Source: Bilabrum cf. latius (Eukaryota > Bigyra: Bicosoecida > Bigyra > Bicosoecida). Taken from it: DNA of 64,000 nt. Location: NCBI GenBank assembly GCA_965178125.1, contig OZ237738.1, positions 1,591,334 to 1,655,333 of the forward strand, read 5' to 3'. Below are positions 34,139 through 45,832 of this stretch, in pieces; positions within the stretch are counted from its first letter, which is position 1; each line of letters starts with the position of its first letter. The notes below the pieces were generated by a model that was given only the letters and a program-made list of their open reading frames with translations, was not told the DNA's origin and made no database searches. The position numbers were made by a program, and so were the translations under genes.

Positions 34139-35437
34139 ATGGCGCTGCACCAGCCGCGAGTGCAGTCGAAATCGATGTTTCGCTGTGAATACTGCAAAGT
34201 TTGGCTCTAGGATGATCCCATTGTAAGTAGTGCGGCAAGATTCCAGCTGCCAGCGTTGTGGTTGTTAGCTTCCGATGTCTGTTTTACATATTTCATTCAT
34301 CTTGTCTCGCAGACGAAACGTATCCACAACCAAGGCAAGAAGCACAAAGAAAATGTCAAGTTGTTTCTCCTGGAGCAACAGACCAAGAGAGTTGCAGCCA
34401 AAAAAGATGAGGAAAGCCGCGATGCTTTGCTGGCGGACCTCGAGCAGAAGGCATCCGCGGCAACAACATCAATGCGCGGAAGCATGGTACCCAAGCCACC
34501 ATCAGGGAATCCCCCTGCATTTGCCTTTGATATGATATAGGACGTATAGCCACCGTCCCTGCCAGCACCGCCGGACGCAGTCCGTTTGGGCACCTAGGCG
34601 TACCGAGCCTGCATCAGCATGGGGTACCTGTCGCCGATGCCAGGTGGCTGGCCAGTGGCGACGGACGGTGCCGTGTCTCAGAAGCGACCGAGGTCAAATG
34701 TGTCCGGGCAGGAAAGCTTCAAGCCCTCTAGTGGGCCAGAATCGAAGCGCTCCAGGTGGGGCCCATCCTCCGCTGCTGAGGCAGATGGTGGGCAAGGCTC
34801 TACTAATCTGAGCGGTGGCACTAAAGCACGAGTACTCGGGTCTAGCACTGCGCCAAGTGCCCCGCCGCCTGCCTTTGTATACCAGGACGAGTACGAGCTC
34901 GTAGTTGAGGAGCCAGAGGAGCAGGCGGTCGACTCCCAGGAGGGCGAGGAGGCAGCTGGCCATGGACCCTCCGTGGAAAGAGCGCAGGGAGGGGCATCCA
35001 CCGGGGATGCGGCAGCTGCACCTGCCAGCGCAGATGCGGCAGAGTGGCTTGCTGCCGAGGAAGCGGAGACGGGGGATGTGCAGGCTGGCGGAGACTCGGC
35101 CACCTCCCATGCCCTGGCTGCACTGCAAGCCCGGGTGGGTCCGGGGCAGCAGTCGGGCGTCAGGTCATTGTCTTCCAGTGAGTCGTCTAAACCTGGTGAG
35201 ATTGCCAGCAGCCGTGCCGCAAACGAGCCTGCGGGTGGCTGGTCAAGAAGGGCAGGCGATGCCTCGGCAACAGCGGCAGAAGTTGAGACGAGCACCGGTA
35301 GCAAGGCATCTGCCTCTGGCGGGAGCAATGGTACACAAGTGGTCATCGATCCTGCTGCCGTTGAAGGCCTCTTCCGATCTAGACCGCAGGGCAACTCGAA
35401 GAAAAAGAAAAAGAAGCGGAATGCCGGGAGGCGGTGA
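34139..35437 (+). CDS. U1C/matrin-type zinc finger splicing protein, WBP4 (FBP21)-like
   Basis: Two exons, 34139-34222 and 34313-35437, around a 90-bp GT-AG intron (phase 0, starts GTAAGT), giving 402 aa. The zinc finger crosses the intron: 'FRCEYCKVWLQDDPI' then 'TKRIHNQGKKHKENVKL'. It has a Cys-x2-Cys and His-x5-His arrangement very close to the N-terminus of WBP4, a spliceosomal B-complex protein. A charged helix follows. No WW domain is recognised, unlike animal WBP4. The remainder is Ala/Ser/Glu-rich with a possible conserved patch 'DEYELVVEEPEEQ'. The C-terminus is a Lys run ('NSKKKKKKRNAGRR'). TAG at 34208-34210 sits inside the zinc finger loop; others are at 34538-34540, 34547-34549 and about 34595. 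Stop is TGA. Confidence 0.8.
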
Positions 35438-35502
35438 CGGCGGCAGCCCCAAGTTGCCTGCATGCAAAGAGCTTGTCATGCGCAAGTATTGAGTAATCTT
35501 GA

Positions 35503-35928
35503 TCATGTCTTCTTGTCAATCTGGTTCCTCTCCTATATCTTCTTTCTTCGCTCCGCCCGGATTACACGCTTGAGCTCTTTGTACGACAGATTCTCTGGCC
35601 CTCGGCTCTTGAGCTCCTCAATCGTAGGGTCTTCTTCCAGTAGTTCAAAGAGCCACGCCGGGTACTCTGAGTCATCCAAATACTGTGGTTCTTCCCCACC
35701 CTGCTTCAAGTTGACAGGAATGTCCTTGGTCAAGTCGAACTTCTCTGCGCTGCCCCCACCTCCGCCACCACCTTTTGCTTTAGCACTGGCAGACGTGCTA
35801 GATGCTATGCATCGTCTGAACTTATCGCAGGCAGAGCATGAAACAATGCGCAATAATCCAAAATCCTTCGGAAGACGACTACCAGCCCGACATGATGCTG
35901 CGGCTACTCTTCGGGCGGCACGCATCAC
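35503..35928 (-). CDS. MRPL54: Mitochondrial large ribosomal subunit protein mL54
   Basis: A 141-aa protein. Residues 1 to ~45 are Arg/Ala/Ser-rich (presequence), then a Gly run, then the family core 'FDLTKDIPVNLKQGGEEPQ', 'DSEYPAWLFELLEE' and 'LSYKELKRVIRAERRKKI'. That order and spacing are typical of mL54 (MRPL37 of yeast). A TAG at 35533-35535, read as Gln, extends the end by 'QERNQIDKKT' to TGA. This matches the basic, Asn-containing C-terminus of the family. It is convergent with the WBP4-like gene, 65 bp apart. Single exon. Confidence 0.9.
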
Positions 35929-36191
35929 CTACCTGCGGACGCAAATCTAGCATCACGACCAAAGTCCAACCCATCGAATACTAGTGAAGAAATGTAGGGA
36001 GTTTCACAAGCGTCTTACATTGTCTGTATTGTGTAATTCGCGGATGCAACAAGACTGAAACAAAATACAGACTGTTATGTAATTAACACGTTACATCGTA
36101 CAAAGTGGCGGGAGCTGTGCTGGCAGAAGGGCCTCGGTGCGGTGCGTCTGCCCCACAAATACCCTCCTACCAAACATGGTTAGATGTATCC

Positions 36192-39100
36192 TCATCTTTG
36201 TGCAGTACCCCATTCGATGGGCGCCATCCAAACTTTCCCATCGCCCTCTGGCTTGGGCCCACTCTTGGCATGCAGCGCAAGCCTCGTGCACAGCCGCTCT
36301 ACGACCCGCTGTCTCACCCTGTATCTAGCGGCACGGTCCTCTTTGCGGGACACCTCTGCGATCACCTTGCCCTGATACACCCTCACTGGCCTCTTCTTGT
36401 CCCCCTTGGCTCCCTCTCCCTCAACAGCCGGAGACACCCCCTCGTTGGTTGCCTCGAACACGAGCCCAACCCTCTCCCGACCATGGCGCTCCTTGGGCTT
36501 GTCACCATCTCCTGCGCTGCTCCTCCTCTTCCCACTGACCCCTGCCACCTCCCTCGACCCCACCGCGGGGTCCTCGAAAACCCTGAGACTCAGGGGATGA
36601 CCCCCCACCTCCACCATCCGCATCATGAGCAGCTCTCTCGGCGGGGGTGCGCGGGGTTGCGGGGGCCGCCGCCGGCCGGGAGGTGCGGGGGGCTTCCCCG
36701 ATCCCGTGGAGCCTGACGAACCGGCCGCCGGGCCGGGAGGAGGCTTGCTGGCTTCCTCGCCTGCAGCCCCTGCGCCCACAGGCCCGTGCCCCTCCGCCTC
36801 AGCCTTGCCCCTCCTCCGCTTAAGCACCACCACCTTGGTTCCCTTAGATTGCGCGCGGGCACGCTCAGCCGCCTGCTCCATCTGCACCTGCGCGATGTGC
36901 CTGGGGACCTCCTCCCCTCTTGACTCGAGCTGCACCAGCCGCCTCAATCGAGCGGCCAGCCCGTTCCTGAGCCTGGTGCGCTTCGTGCCCTTGGCTTCAT
37001 CCACGGGCACCTGCAGCTTGGCTGTGTACGGGCGACTGGCGGCATCCGCCGTCACCACGCCCTGGTCTAGCGTCTGCCGAGCCAGGCTCTGCCGCCTCGC
37101 GCGGCGCTTCTTGCCCCCTGAAGACGCAGCAGTGCTTGGTGCAAAATACAGCACCCGGGCATCGTACTAGAAGTGAATCGGAGCTCTTGTCGGCGCATCA
37201 CGTCCCGCCCCCGTTGCATTCTGGATGGCTTGGTCAAGCCCGTCCCTCGCAAGCACGTCTAGCACGACAGGCACACCCGACACAACCCGGCGGTCCCTCG
37301 CAAGCACCAGCATGCCCTCGGGGTTCGTCCGCCCGACCGGGACTGCACCAGGGTACATGGGTGGCTTGGCACTGCCTGGACGCTTCTGCGGGGACGGATC
37401 CCCTCCCGCGTGATCTCCTGTATTGTCTGCCTTGACTGCATCTGGAGAGGCTGCGTCTCCCTCTCGCGCAGCTGGCAGGGCACCTTCCTCACCCACACCG
37501 CGTCCGGTCTCATCTACGCCGTCATCGTCGTCCTCGTCGCTGTCGCTGCTGCTGTCGCCGGCTTCCGAGTCGCTGCTGCTGCTGCTGAGGCCGGATGAGC
37601 CCGACGAACCCGCTCCGCTGGCGGGCGCATTTGGGGGCGCAGTATCATTCGTCTTGATTCGCGGGCGGGCTGACAGCGGTCTTGACTTGCGAGCAGGTGA
37701 ATCCTGCTAGCCCACGCCCTTGCCCTGCAGCGCCCTGGTGCTTCGGCTGCGAGGATGACTAGACTAAGGACGGAGCCGGCCTGCAGGAGCGGCTGGGACC
37801 TAGCCCTCGGCCTGACCGGCACCGTACCTTCTTAGCTCGATGGTCTTGCCTCCGGAGTCCTCGTCCAGTGAACCTCCCCCCTCTGCTTCGGTGGGTGCGC
37901 GGGGCTGCACCACAGCCGCCTCGGACGCGCCCATGCCCTCTACCCTAAGGCAGGGCAGGAAGCGCCGCACCAGCGCGGCCACCACCTTCCGCTGCAGAGA
38001 GGCAGACTGAGGGACCACCACCACCGTGGCGCCACCGAAGCGGGGCGGTCCAGTCTTCGCTGCTGCTGGCACAGGCGCAACGGCCCGTCTGGCCGCAGCC
38101 GCAGCAGCAGCCAGGTCACCGCCGCCCTCAGCCTGGCCAGGTACAAGACCAGCAACAATAGATCGTCGTCTTGCCGTGGACTGCCGCCGACCCCTCTGCC
38201 GAGCGGTCGCTTGGTCCTCGCCACCGCGCGAATCCCGGCTGGACTCGGCCGGCTGCACCACAGGGTGCTCCCCAAGCCCGGCCTGCAGCGCCGCTTTCAT
38301 GACTGCCTAGCCAACGTCCCCGTCGAGCGGGACGCCGACGAGCAGCGGCGAGTCGGCACTGGACCCTGACTGTTGAAGGCCCTTGCCGCTGCCTCTAGCC
38401 CGCGAACCGATCCGGGGATCCACAAGAGGCACGGCATGGAATTCAAGGCGGGCCTTGACCCTGTCAATTGCGCCGGCGGGTCCGCTGGCTCTCGCAGGTC
38501 TGGCTTTCCCAGTCGCCTGCCCCACGACCCTTAGGGTCACAGGTACTGCGCTACCCTTGGTGCCGCTCCCGTCCATGCCGTGGGACGAGGCACCGCTAGA
38601 CATTCGCACAAACACGCGCAGCTGAAGTAGGTCCACCCTTACCCCAGGACCGCCGGCACTGCCTTCCCTTCCTCCCTTGGCAAGCCGCATCACGCGCTTC
38701 ACTGCCAGCGGCACCGTGCTGACGGCCGCTAGTGCCTCATCAGCCACCTGCGACTCGGAGGGATCCTCGTCTACGGGCGGGGTGGGCTCTGCCTCGGGCT
38801 GCCGGAGGGGTGAACCTGCAGGTGCTGGGCTTGCCTCCTACGCTGGATGCTGCAGCGGTGACTTGACTGCCGCAGCAAATGGGTGGATATCCGCGTGCTT
38901 CGGCGACACGGGCTCCAGCGAGATCCGCACCGATCGAGCCGGCTTCGGCTTGGGTGCTACGCCGGTGGCAGAAGCCGCAAAGGCAGATTCCAAAGACCGT
39001 GGGACGGCGGGCGCAGGAGCTTCCTCGGGGTCGGTGCCTTGCTCTTGAACGGCTGCATTGTCTGTCTGCGTGCCTATCTCCTCCCGGGGACTGGCCTCAG

Positions 39101-41813
39101 CGCGCGCACCCTCCACTGGCGAGTCCTCCTCGGCCCTACCCATGGGTGGCTGCAGTCCTTGCATGTCCGCTGCGATGGATGCTGCCAGCAAGGCTCTGCG
39201 CAGCCACCCAGAAGATGCACCACCCTCGCCGTCGCCAATGAAGCCCCCAGTAGCAGCCGGCGTAGTGGAGTCTTGACCCCCTGCTTTTCCTTTCCGCCTC
39301 TTCCTCTTCTTCTTCTTGGCAGGCGGCGGACCAGCAACGAGGCCCATTCCCCTCGCGATCGCAACGATGCCCTTCTTCCCAATCTTGTCGATGAGTCCAC
39401 CCGCACTAGCCAACAGCGCCCCTGCGGCTGCCTGCGATACCGCGCGGGCCTCCGAGGCCCGCCGCCCTGCGGCCTCGATCTTGGCCATCAGCTACGGAGC
39501 GAGCTCATCGGCGAACTACTCGGCGGGCTCTAGGTCCTCTCCATCGGTCCCAATGCGAACCGCTGCCTCCTTCATGTCTAGGGTGGCTTCTTCTGCTGTA
39601 TCTGCGCGGGCTGCCTAGACGGCAATCTCCCTTGCAGCCCGCTTGAGTCTCGCCTTGAGCTCTCGCAACGCGTGGAGGGCATGCGAGGGGTTGGAAGCAG
39701 TCTGCCGGAGCCTTGCGTCTGCTGCGGCCGCCTGGGCAGCACCCACCGCAGCATGGGTTAGAGATGGACTGGCTACGGTCATGTGCACGAGCGCAGCTGG
39801 GTCGCTGGGGTATCCATCTGTCGGCGCGGCATGAGCGGAGTGAGCTACCGGCGCAGTCAGCGTGGGAAGGAAGCCCCGTTCGGCCGACTCGTCAGGCCCA
39901 GCGGTGGCAGAGGCCGCGTGAGCTGACTGCAGCCCCCGCCTCTGCCGGGGAGAAAAGGTGGCTCCCAAACGGGGGCGGCCAGCCCCGGCGGGCACGGAGC
40001 CGGGTCGCGCCTGCCTGCCCCCTGTGCTCTTCTCTCCCCAAGCCGACCGAGAAGGTGGCACTGGCCTCGCCCCGGGCCCTGCAGACGAGGAAACAGGAAC
40101 ATCTCCAGCCATGACTTGCGCGATGGAGCGCCGCATGCCCTCGGCAGCGCGGGCAGCAGCCGCCATGCGCCCCTCCATGAGGCGGCTCCTGGCCACTTCA
40201 CCGGCACTGCGCCTTCGTTCCGTTGCAAGCTGCATCTCTGCCTCAATTGCCCGCCGTCTCCATTGCTCAGCAATTGCCTTCCAATCGTCCGTTTCTCCTC
40301 TCGACCGACCACCAGCTGTATCGTCACCGTCCTTAACAGATCCAGAGCCACCCACACCCACGCCCACGCCCACGCCTAGCCCGCCGTTGCCACCTCGATC
40401 TTCCCCGCTGGGCTAGAGAGGCATGTCTCCGCTCGGGGGAGCCATCAATCGGGCTCCAGCCTCCGCCAGGGCAGCCCTATCAAGCGCCTGCTCCTAGAGC
40501 AGGTACTTGCACAGCTGCTCAAGCTCCTCCCGTGACAAGGGGCTGCCGAACGCGCTGGACAGCCCTGGATCGCCTCCTCGAGTGCCTCTGCCTCCCGATC
40601 TCCTCGTTGCACCCGCCGCATCGAGTGCCTATGAAAGAGACGCCCCAGCCCGCTGCACCGCCCCTGCCAGCCGAATCATCACATTCTCCGTTTTCCGCAG
40701 CGCTGCCTGGGCCTCCAGCGCGGCTGTGGCGCTCTCCTGCTCTGCCTGGGAGAGGGCAACGATCAGCGGGGCCACGTGCTGGGGGCGGAGCCTGGGGGCC
40801 ACCTGGTCTCTGCGGGAATCCACGGTCCGCCTTGTCTCCCCGTCCACCTGCATATGCCCTTCCCCTTGCCCTTTCCCGCCAGACTGCTGATCCCCAGGCT
40901 CCCACCGGGCGGGCTGCTCAAGCTCGCCACCGCCTGCCTGAGGCGGGAAGAATCCACCGTCTTGCGCCCCCGGCCTATCCATGCTAGGCGACTATCCCGG
41001 TGATCTCTGCCTCGGAGTTCTAGCCCTCCCTCTTGTCCTGGTCCTGGCCGCTCCTCCAGCGTCCCCGTACGGCGACTGGGCAGCCAGAGATCGCTGGGCA
41101 GGAGAGAGGGCGCCGCGAGGCCTGGACCGGGACGGAGACCGGTCCGACTCTTGTCTCCCAACACGACTAGATTCAAGCTTGGCAAGATGGTCGCGCTTTT
41201 TGGTTTGACCTCGAACCCCGGCGGGCGGTCTTGCTTCTTCCTGTTTGCGTGTGCGGCGGCGAGTCTCCCGAGCGAGCCGAGCCATGCGAGCCTGCCGCTC
41301 TGATGCACTATCATCAGACTTTTCTTCTTCATCGAGCTACTTCGCTTCTTGTGGCTTTCTACGTCGTTCTCTTGGGCTCGACTTGCGCGAACTAGCGGTT
41401 GCTCGGATGCGGCGCCTAGAGTTAGCGCTCTACATTGCCTGTGCTGCAGCCTGCGAGCGGGGACGCGAGGAAACCTCTGACACATGGCCATTGGTATGCC
41501 CATTGTTTTGCTCTGGTTCATCTGGTTCGGCCCGCGGCTTTGTCAGGCTATCTTCCTAGGCCTCAGTGTCGCTGGCTGCTGCTGCGCTCCCTGCAGCATT
41601 ACTCGAATCGCCGCTGTCCGAGCCGGAGTCGCTCATGGTTAAATTTTCTACAGGTGCCCCTGCAGCTTCGCTGGCGCCGCCTGCGCTCGACCTGGAGTCC
41701 TCCTCGAACGCAGGTGGGGGGATGGTGCTGTTCGGGTTGCCGGGGCTGTTCGACGAGCGAAACGATACTTTTGATGCCAGCTCCCTCTGTCTGTCCGCAT
41801 CTGAGTCTGACAT
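36192..41813 (-). CDS. Giant intronless low-complexity protein (hypothetical, 1,873 aa)
   Basis: I checked this minus-strand frame across every interval that standard-code ORFs leave uncovered. It contains only TAG (read as Gln), with no TAA or TGA, from ATG 41811-41813 to TGA 36192-36194. The N-terminus is 'MSDSDADRQRELASKVSF'. The protein alternates Ser/Asp/Glu-rich acidic parts, Arg-rich parts (around 41000-41280), Ala-rich helical parts ('WKAIAEQWRRRAIEAEMQL'), a Lys/Arg cluster 'KKKKRKRRKGKAGG', and more ordered stretches such as 'VDLLQLRVFVRMSSG' and the C-terminal 'RVYQGKVIAEVSRKEDRA'. More than a dozen TAG codons are used. No family is recognised. A continuous frame of this length is very unlikely by chance even at this GC content. 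Whether it is one gene or two fused frames is untested. Confidence 0.75.
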
Positions 41814-42362
41814 TGTATTTTTTCGCTTTGTGTAAGTATTTGAGCGGCCGGGGCGCGCTGAAATTGCTGTTTTCGGAAACAGACCGACCGAACGGAAACA
41901 CTACTCGGAGTAAATAATATGTCGCAACTTGTTGAACGGCGGTCGCGCACAACTTGAAGAGCGCGGTGAGCCTGCATGGTCGCAGCTGACTTCGTTACCA
42001 TCGAAGGGACTGGTAAGGTGGCTGTTGCTGGTTAGTACATGGAGGCCGTGAGAGCATACACTTCGCAAGCATCTGGGTGGGTTGTTCTCAAGCAGCCAAC
42101 GTCAGCCTACGTGCAACTACATCCACCCACGCCATGGCCAGACGTGAACTCAGAGCAGTCACTAGAACAGCTTTGATGCACCTGTTAAGTCCTTGTCGCG
42201 GCTAAATGTGCCGTTGCTCTTCGGTATTTGTCCGCCCCGTGCAGCCAACGGGTGCTGCATGCATGGGCCAGCTGGGTTGCGTGCGATTCCAGCGGCGGCG
42301 AGTCTATATTGCCCGAATCCTCGCAGTTGTAGCGTCCACAGAAAAGCCTACTCCAGCTCAAG
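41814..42362. promoter_or_regulatory. Divergent intergenic region (549 bp)
   Basis: Separates the giant minus-strand gene from MTHFR. It is lower in GC than the flanking coding DNA and has no conserved frame. It probably holds both promoters and 5' UTRs. No specific regulatory motif can be named. Confidence 0.4.
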
Positions 42363-44720
42363 ATGAAAATTATTGACCATGTTAATACAAAGATCAAAGA
42401 AGGCCGCTAGTTCTACTCATTTGAGTACTTTCCGCCCAGAACGCAGCTTGGTTTGGAGAACCTGTGAGGCCATCTATCTATTGTGGATCAACAGCGCAGC
42501 TTCAAGCTTACAAAAGTATGCCAAATGCTGCTGCAATTATTTATCATACTGTACCGCAGGCTCCTTCGTATGGATCGGATGGCTGCTCTTGAGCCTGCGT
42601 TTATGGATGTGACATGGACTGCAGGTGGGGATCCTGCTGAGCATGAAAGGGCATTTGCTCTGTGTGACCACGCGCGAAAAGTGGCAGGTGTTACGCCTAT
42701 GCTACATCTTACCCTGACCGGCATGACGGTCGAGGCCATCAAATCTGTGCTGAGTACTGCAAAGCAGCGCGGAGTTAAGAACATCCTCGCGCTCCGTGGC
42801 GATCCAGCCCGCGGCTAGACAGAATGGAAACCGGTTCCTGGTGGGATGAGCAAGGCAGAAGACCTTGTGCGGTTGATTCGCAAGGAGCACGGAGACTACT
42901 TCTGCATCGCAGTAGCAGGCTTTCCGGAAGGCCACGACGGCGCCGGTAGGGAGGCGAGCAAGCCGCCAGCGGCAGCCCGTCCATCGACGGATGCCGCCAG
43001 TCCTGACAGCTCCGGCGCGGAACGCGCGGCAGACAAAGCCCTTCGCGCCGTGTCTGCCCCTCGCGAGGAGGAAAAGCCGGTCGAGGGCGAGAGCAAGGAG
43101 GCCGGCGCCGCAGCCAACGACAAGCCAGCCCCTGCCGTAGCACCCGCCAAGGCGCCGCTGTCGCCCTCCAAGGACCCAGCTGCAGCCGGGGACCCATGGG
43201 CCGGCTCGGACGGCTCGTATGCTGTGGACCTGCGCGCGCTGAAGGGCAAGGTGGACGCAGGTGCTGACATGGTTCTGACGCAGCTCTTCTATGATCCCGC
43301 CGTGTACTCTGCCTTCGTGAGAGACGCGAGGGCGGCGGGGGTGCCCGACTCTGTGCCCATCATCCCCGGGCTGCTGCCGCTGTACTCTCGGGCCGCCTTC
43401 GAGCGAGTGACCCGGCACTGCAACATCGTGGTGCCCCGTCCACTGAGGGACGTAGTGGAGGCGTGCGGGTCGGACGAGGCCAAGCTGAGGAGGGCGGGGC
43501 GGGCCTACATGGCGGCTATGGGAGAGGAGCTGCTGGCGGCAGGTGCCCCTGGTCTGCACTTCTACACGCTCAATTTGGAGAGCGAGGTGCGGGCCATCCT
43601 GTCCTCCCTCGGTCTGGCCAAGGGGCTTGAGGCGAGGAAGCTGCCGTGGAGGCCCAGCGCGGATGGGAGCAGGGCGGGGCAGGAGCAGGTGCGGCCCATC
43701 TTCTGGGCGAACCGGCCGCGGTCCTATGTGGCCCGCACGGAGGACTGGGACGTGTTTCCTAGGGGCAGGTGGGGAGGGGCGGACAACCCCGCCTTCGCTG
43801 AGCTGCAGCAGTCGCACTTTGCGGGGCTGGTCCTGGGCAGCGCCGAGGAGCGGAGGGCCATGTGGGGAGAGGCCCCTGCCTCGGACTCGGCTGTGAGGGA
43901 GGTTTTCGTGGGCTACTTGACGGGCCGTATTGAGCGGCTGCCGTGGTGTGACCAGCCGCTGCATGCCGAGACCTCTCCCCTGGTAGACGCCATGGCCAGG
44001 CTCAACAGGGCGGGCTACCTCACCATCAACTCGCAGCCCAGGGTGAATGGTGCCAGATCAGATGACCCCACCTACGGCTGGGGTGGCAAGGGCGGCTATG
44101 TGTACCAGAAGGCGTACATCGAGTGCTTCTGCCGCCCCAAGGCTCTGCGGGCCCTCATGGAGGCAGCCCTGGAGCACCCGTCCATCACGTACCTCGCCTC
44201 GGACAAGAAGGGCAACACGTACAGTAATCGCGAGAGCACAGCGGCAGCGCTGAGCCGATCGGCGAGCGGGGCCTCCTCGGGGGCCGGGGCGGACGGTGCC
44301 GGGCTGACTGCCCCCCGCACCAAGGCGTACGCAGTCACCTGGGGCGTATTCCCTGGGCGTGAGGTGAAGCAGCCCACCGTGGTGGACCCTGCTGCTTTCT
44401 TGGCGTGGCGTGACGAGGCCTTCGTGCTGTGGGGCGAGGCATGGGCGGGCATCTACGAGGCAGACAGCGACGCCAGGGAGCATCTGGAGGCCATGCGTGA
44501 CGAGTGTTTCTTGCTGTGCGTGGTGGATGACGACTTTGTGGGTGGCGATGTGTTTGCTGTGTTCGACAACGCGGCTCGGAGGCTGGGGTACCCTGGTGGA
44601 CTGGAGGACTGCGTTGGTCCAGAGGCAGCGGCTGGGGGGGCAAGTGCAGACGGGTCTACCGCTGGCACAGCGGGTGAAGAGAAGGCTGCTGCGGGTGCGG
44701 CGGCAGCGGCTGCTACGTGA
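42363..44720 (+). CDS. MTHFR: Methylenetetrahydrofolate reductase
   Basis: Reduces 5,10-methylene-THF to 5-methyl-THF for methionine synthesis. Exons 42363-42463 and 42560-44720, 96-bp GT-AG intron in phase 2, 753 aa. Exon 1 gives 'GRQFYSFEYFPPRTQLGLENL', quoted here as 'FYSFEYFPPRTQLGLEN'; splicing continues 'LLRMDRMAALEPAFMDVTW', the canonical start of the catalytic barrel. Then 'NILALRGDPARGQTEW' (TAG 42816-42818 where plant enzymes have Gln), 'DYFCIAVAGFPEGH', 'GADMVLTQLFYD' and 'VPIIPGLLPLYS'. An ~85-aa Ala/Ser/Pro/Glu insertion (42950-43195) interrupts the barrel. The C-terminal regulatory domain is present ('SQPRVNGARSDDPTYGWG', 'GYVYQKAYIECFC'). TAG is also used at 42408-42410. Stop is TGA. 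Confidence 0.96.
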
Positions 44721-45355
44721 TGAACACAATGAAAACAATCAATAGACTATGCAGCTGCAACTAGCTAGGCCAAGCTCGTTTCGGCCTGTTTGCATGCATG
44801 CACCTCGTCTCAGCATGCGTCCTGGTGCCAGTGGCTCATGCGCTAGTCAACGTTGTCCGGGACTAACGACTAACCCAGCACGACCCTCACGCCTCACTCC
44901 CCGCGCTAATGCTGCCTCGGTACTAGGCCCTATACGCCCGCAGCCCTCTCCTGGACTCCTCTCTTCGAACAATCTACTCAAGCGCCACGCGGCAGTCCAC
45001 CTCATTATCTGGGTGCGCCCACTTCTACTCTTCAGTATCCGGGCCTTCGTCATTTGAGGCAACGTCACGCGCTACGCTGCTTAGTATCTCTGGGTGCCCT
45101 CATGCCACAGTGGTGCTTGTCCTGTCGGCACCAAGCGCAAGAATTGGAAGTAAGTGTATCCTTTGGTGCAGTACGATTGTGTTAACACCTAAGCATCGAC
45201 TACGAAACCTTCCTGGGCCACTACTAAGTCTCTGAAATCCATGGTTGACATCATTAATTTGGCCCGTTCGCCTGTGCAGCACGACGCAAATGCCACAGGA
45301 CTCGGAGATCCTCGGCCGGCCCCAACCCAATGGCAAGATCGGTGTCAAAATAGCA
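44721..45355. other. Intergenic spacer between convergent MTHFR and Kish genes
   Basis: 635 bp of lower GC than the flanking genes. Short open frames occur on both strands (the longest about 100 codons, 44749-45057) but none shows conserved sequence or codon character. No tRNA, snRNA or repeat was recognised. It contains the two 3' UTRs. Confidence 0.5.
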
Positions 45356-45697
45356 TTACTAGAAAAACAGGACGTAAACCGCTAAGGCCACACAGGCAAT
45401 TGCGACGACCGGAGATAGTCTTTCGCCTATTCTAGCAAGCTTGAATGGGGTGCCAAGGAATCCCTTCGGATTGTTATTGATCCACCCAACGTTAGGTCGC
45501 ACGTACGCACATGTACAAATAAGCAGTACTAACACAGTTAGCATTGAAGTGAAACTAAAGATTGCCACCTGCGGACACGAAGGCGAGAAAGACGCACAAA
45601 TGTATACTAGATCCGGCACATTACTGAGACAAATCACACCGTACCAAACACCTAGCTCAATTTATAGTAACAAACACGAAAATATAGCACGCACCAT
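45356..45697 (-). CDS. Kish / TMEM167 family Golgi membrane protein
   Basis: A 71-aa two-TM protein of the Kish (TMEM167) family, which acts in the early secretory pathway. Exon 1 contributes only the ATG (45695-45697); a 126-bp GT-AG intron (45569-45694) follows, and exon 2 is 45356-45568. The spliced start 'MVAIFSFTSMLTVLVLLIC' matches family members that begin M-x-A-I-F-x-F. The core 'TCAYVRP', 'GFLGTPFKLARIGERLSP' and the second hydrophobic span are conserved. The final codon before TAA is TAG (45359-45361), giving a C-terminal Gln. Animal Kish-A also ends in Ile-Gln. The length is one residue shorter than human Kish-A. It is divergent from uL13 (135 bp). Confidence 0.93.
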
Positions 45698-45832
45698 CTT
45701 CTGATGTACTCACCCCCGCATCACTTGCTGCCGTCCCAATTACGGAACATCACATCTCCAGGTGCGCGGCGACTAGATCGGATCAGATCAACCACAAGCA
45801 GCCAACGGCGCTAACATCCGCGTGTTTACACC

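Noticed and set aside
45100-45348. 82-codon minus-strand frame between MTHFR and Kish
   Set aside because: No conserved sequence, lies in low-GC spacer, and would overlap the Kish 3' UTR.
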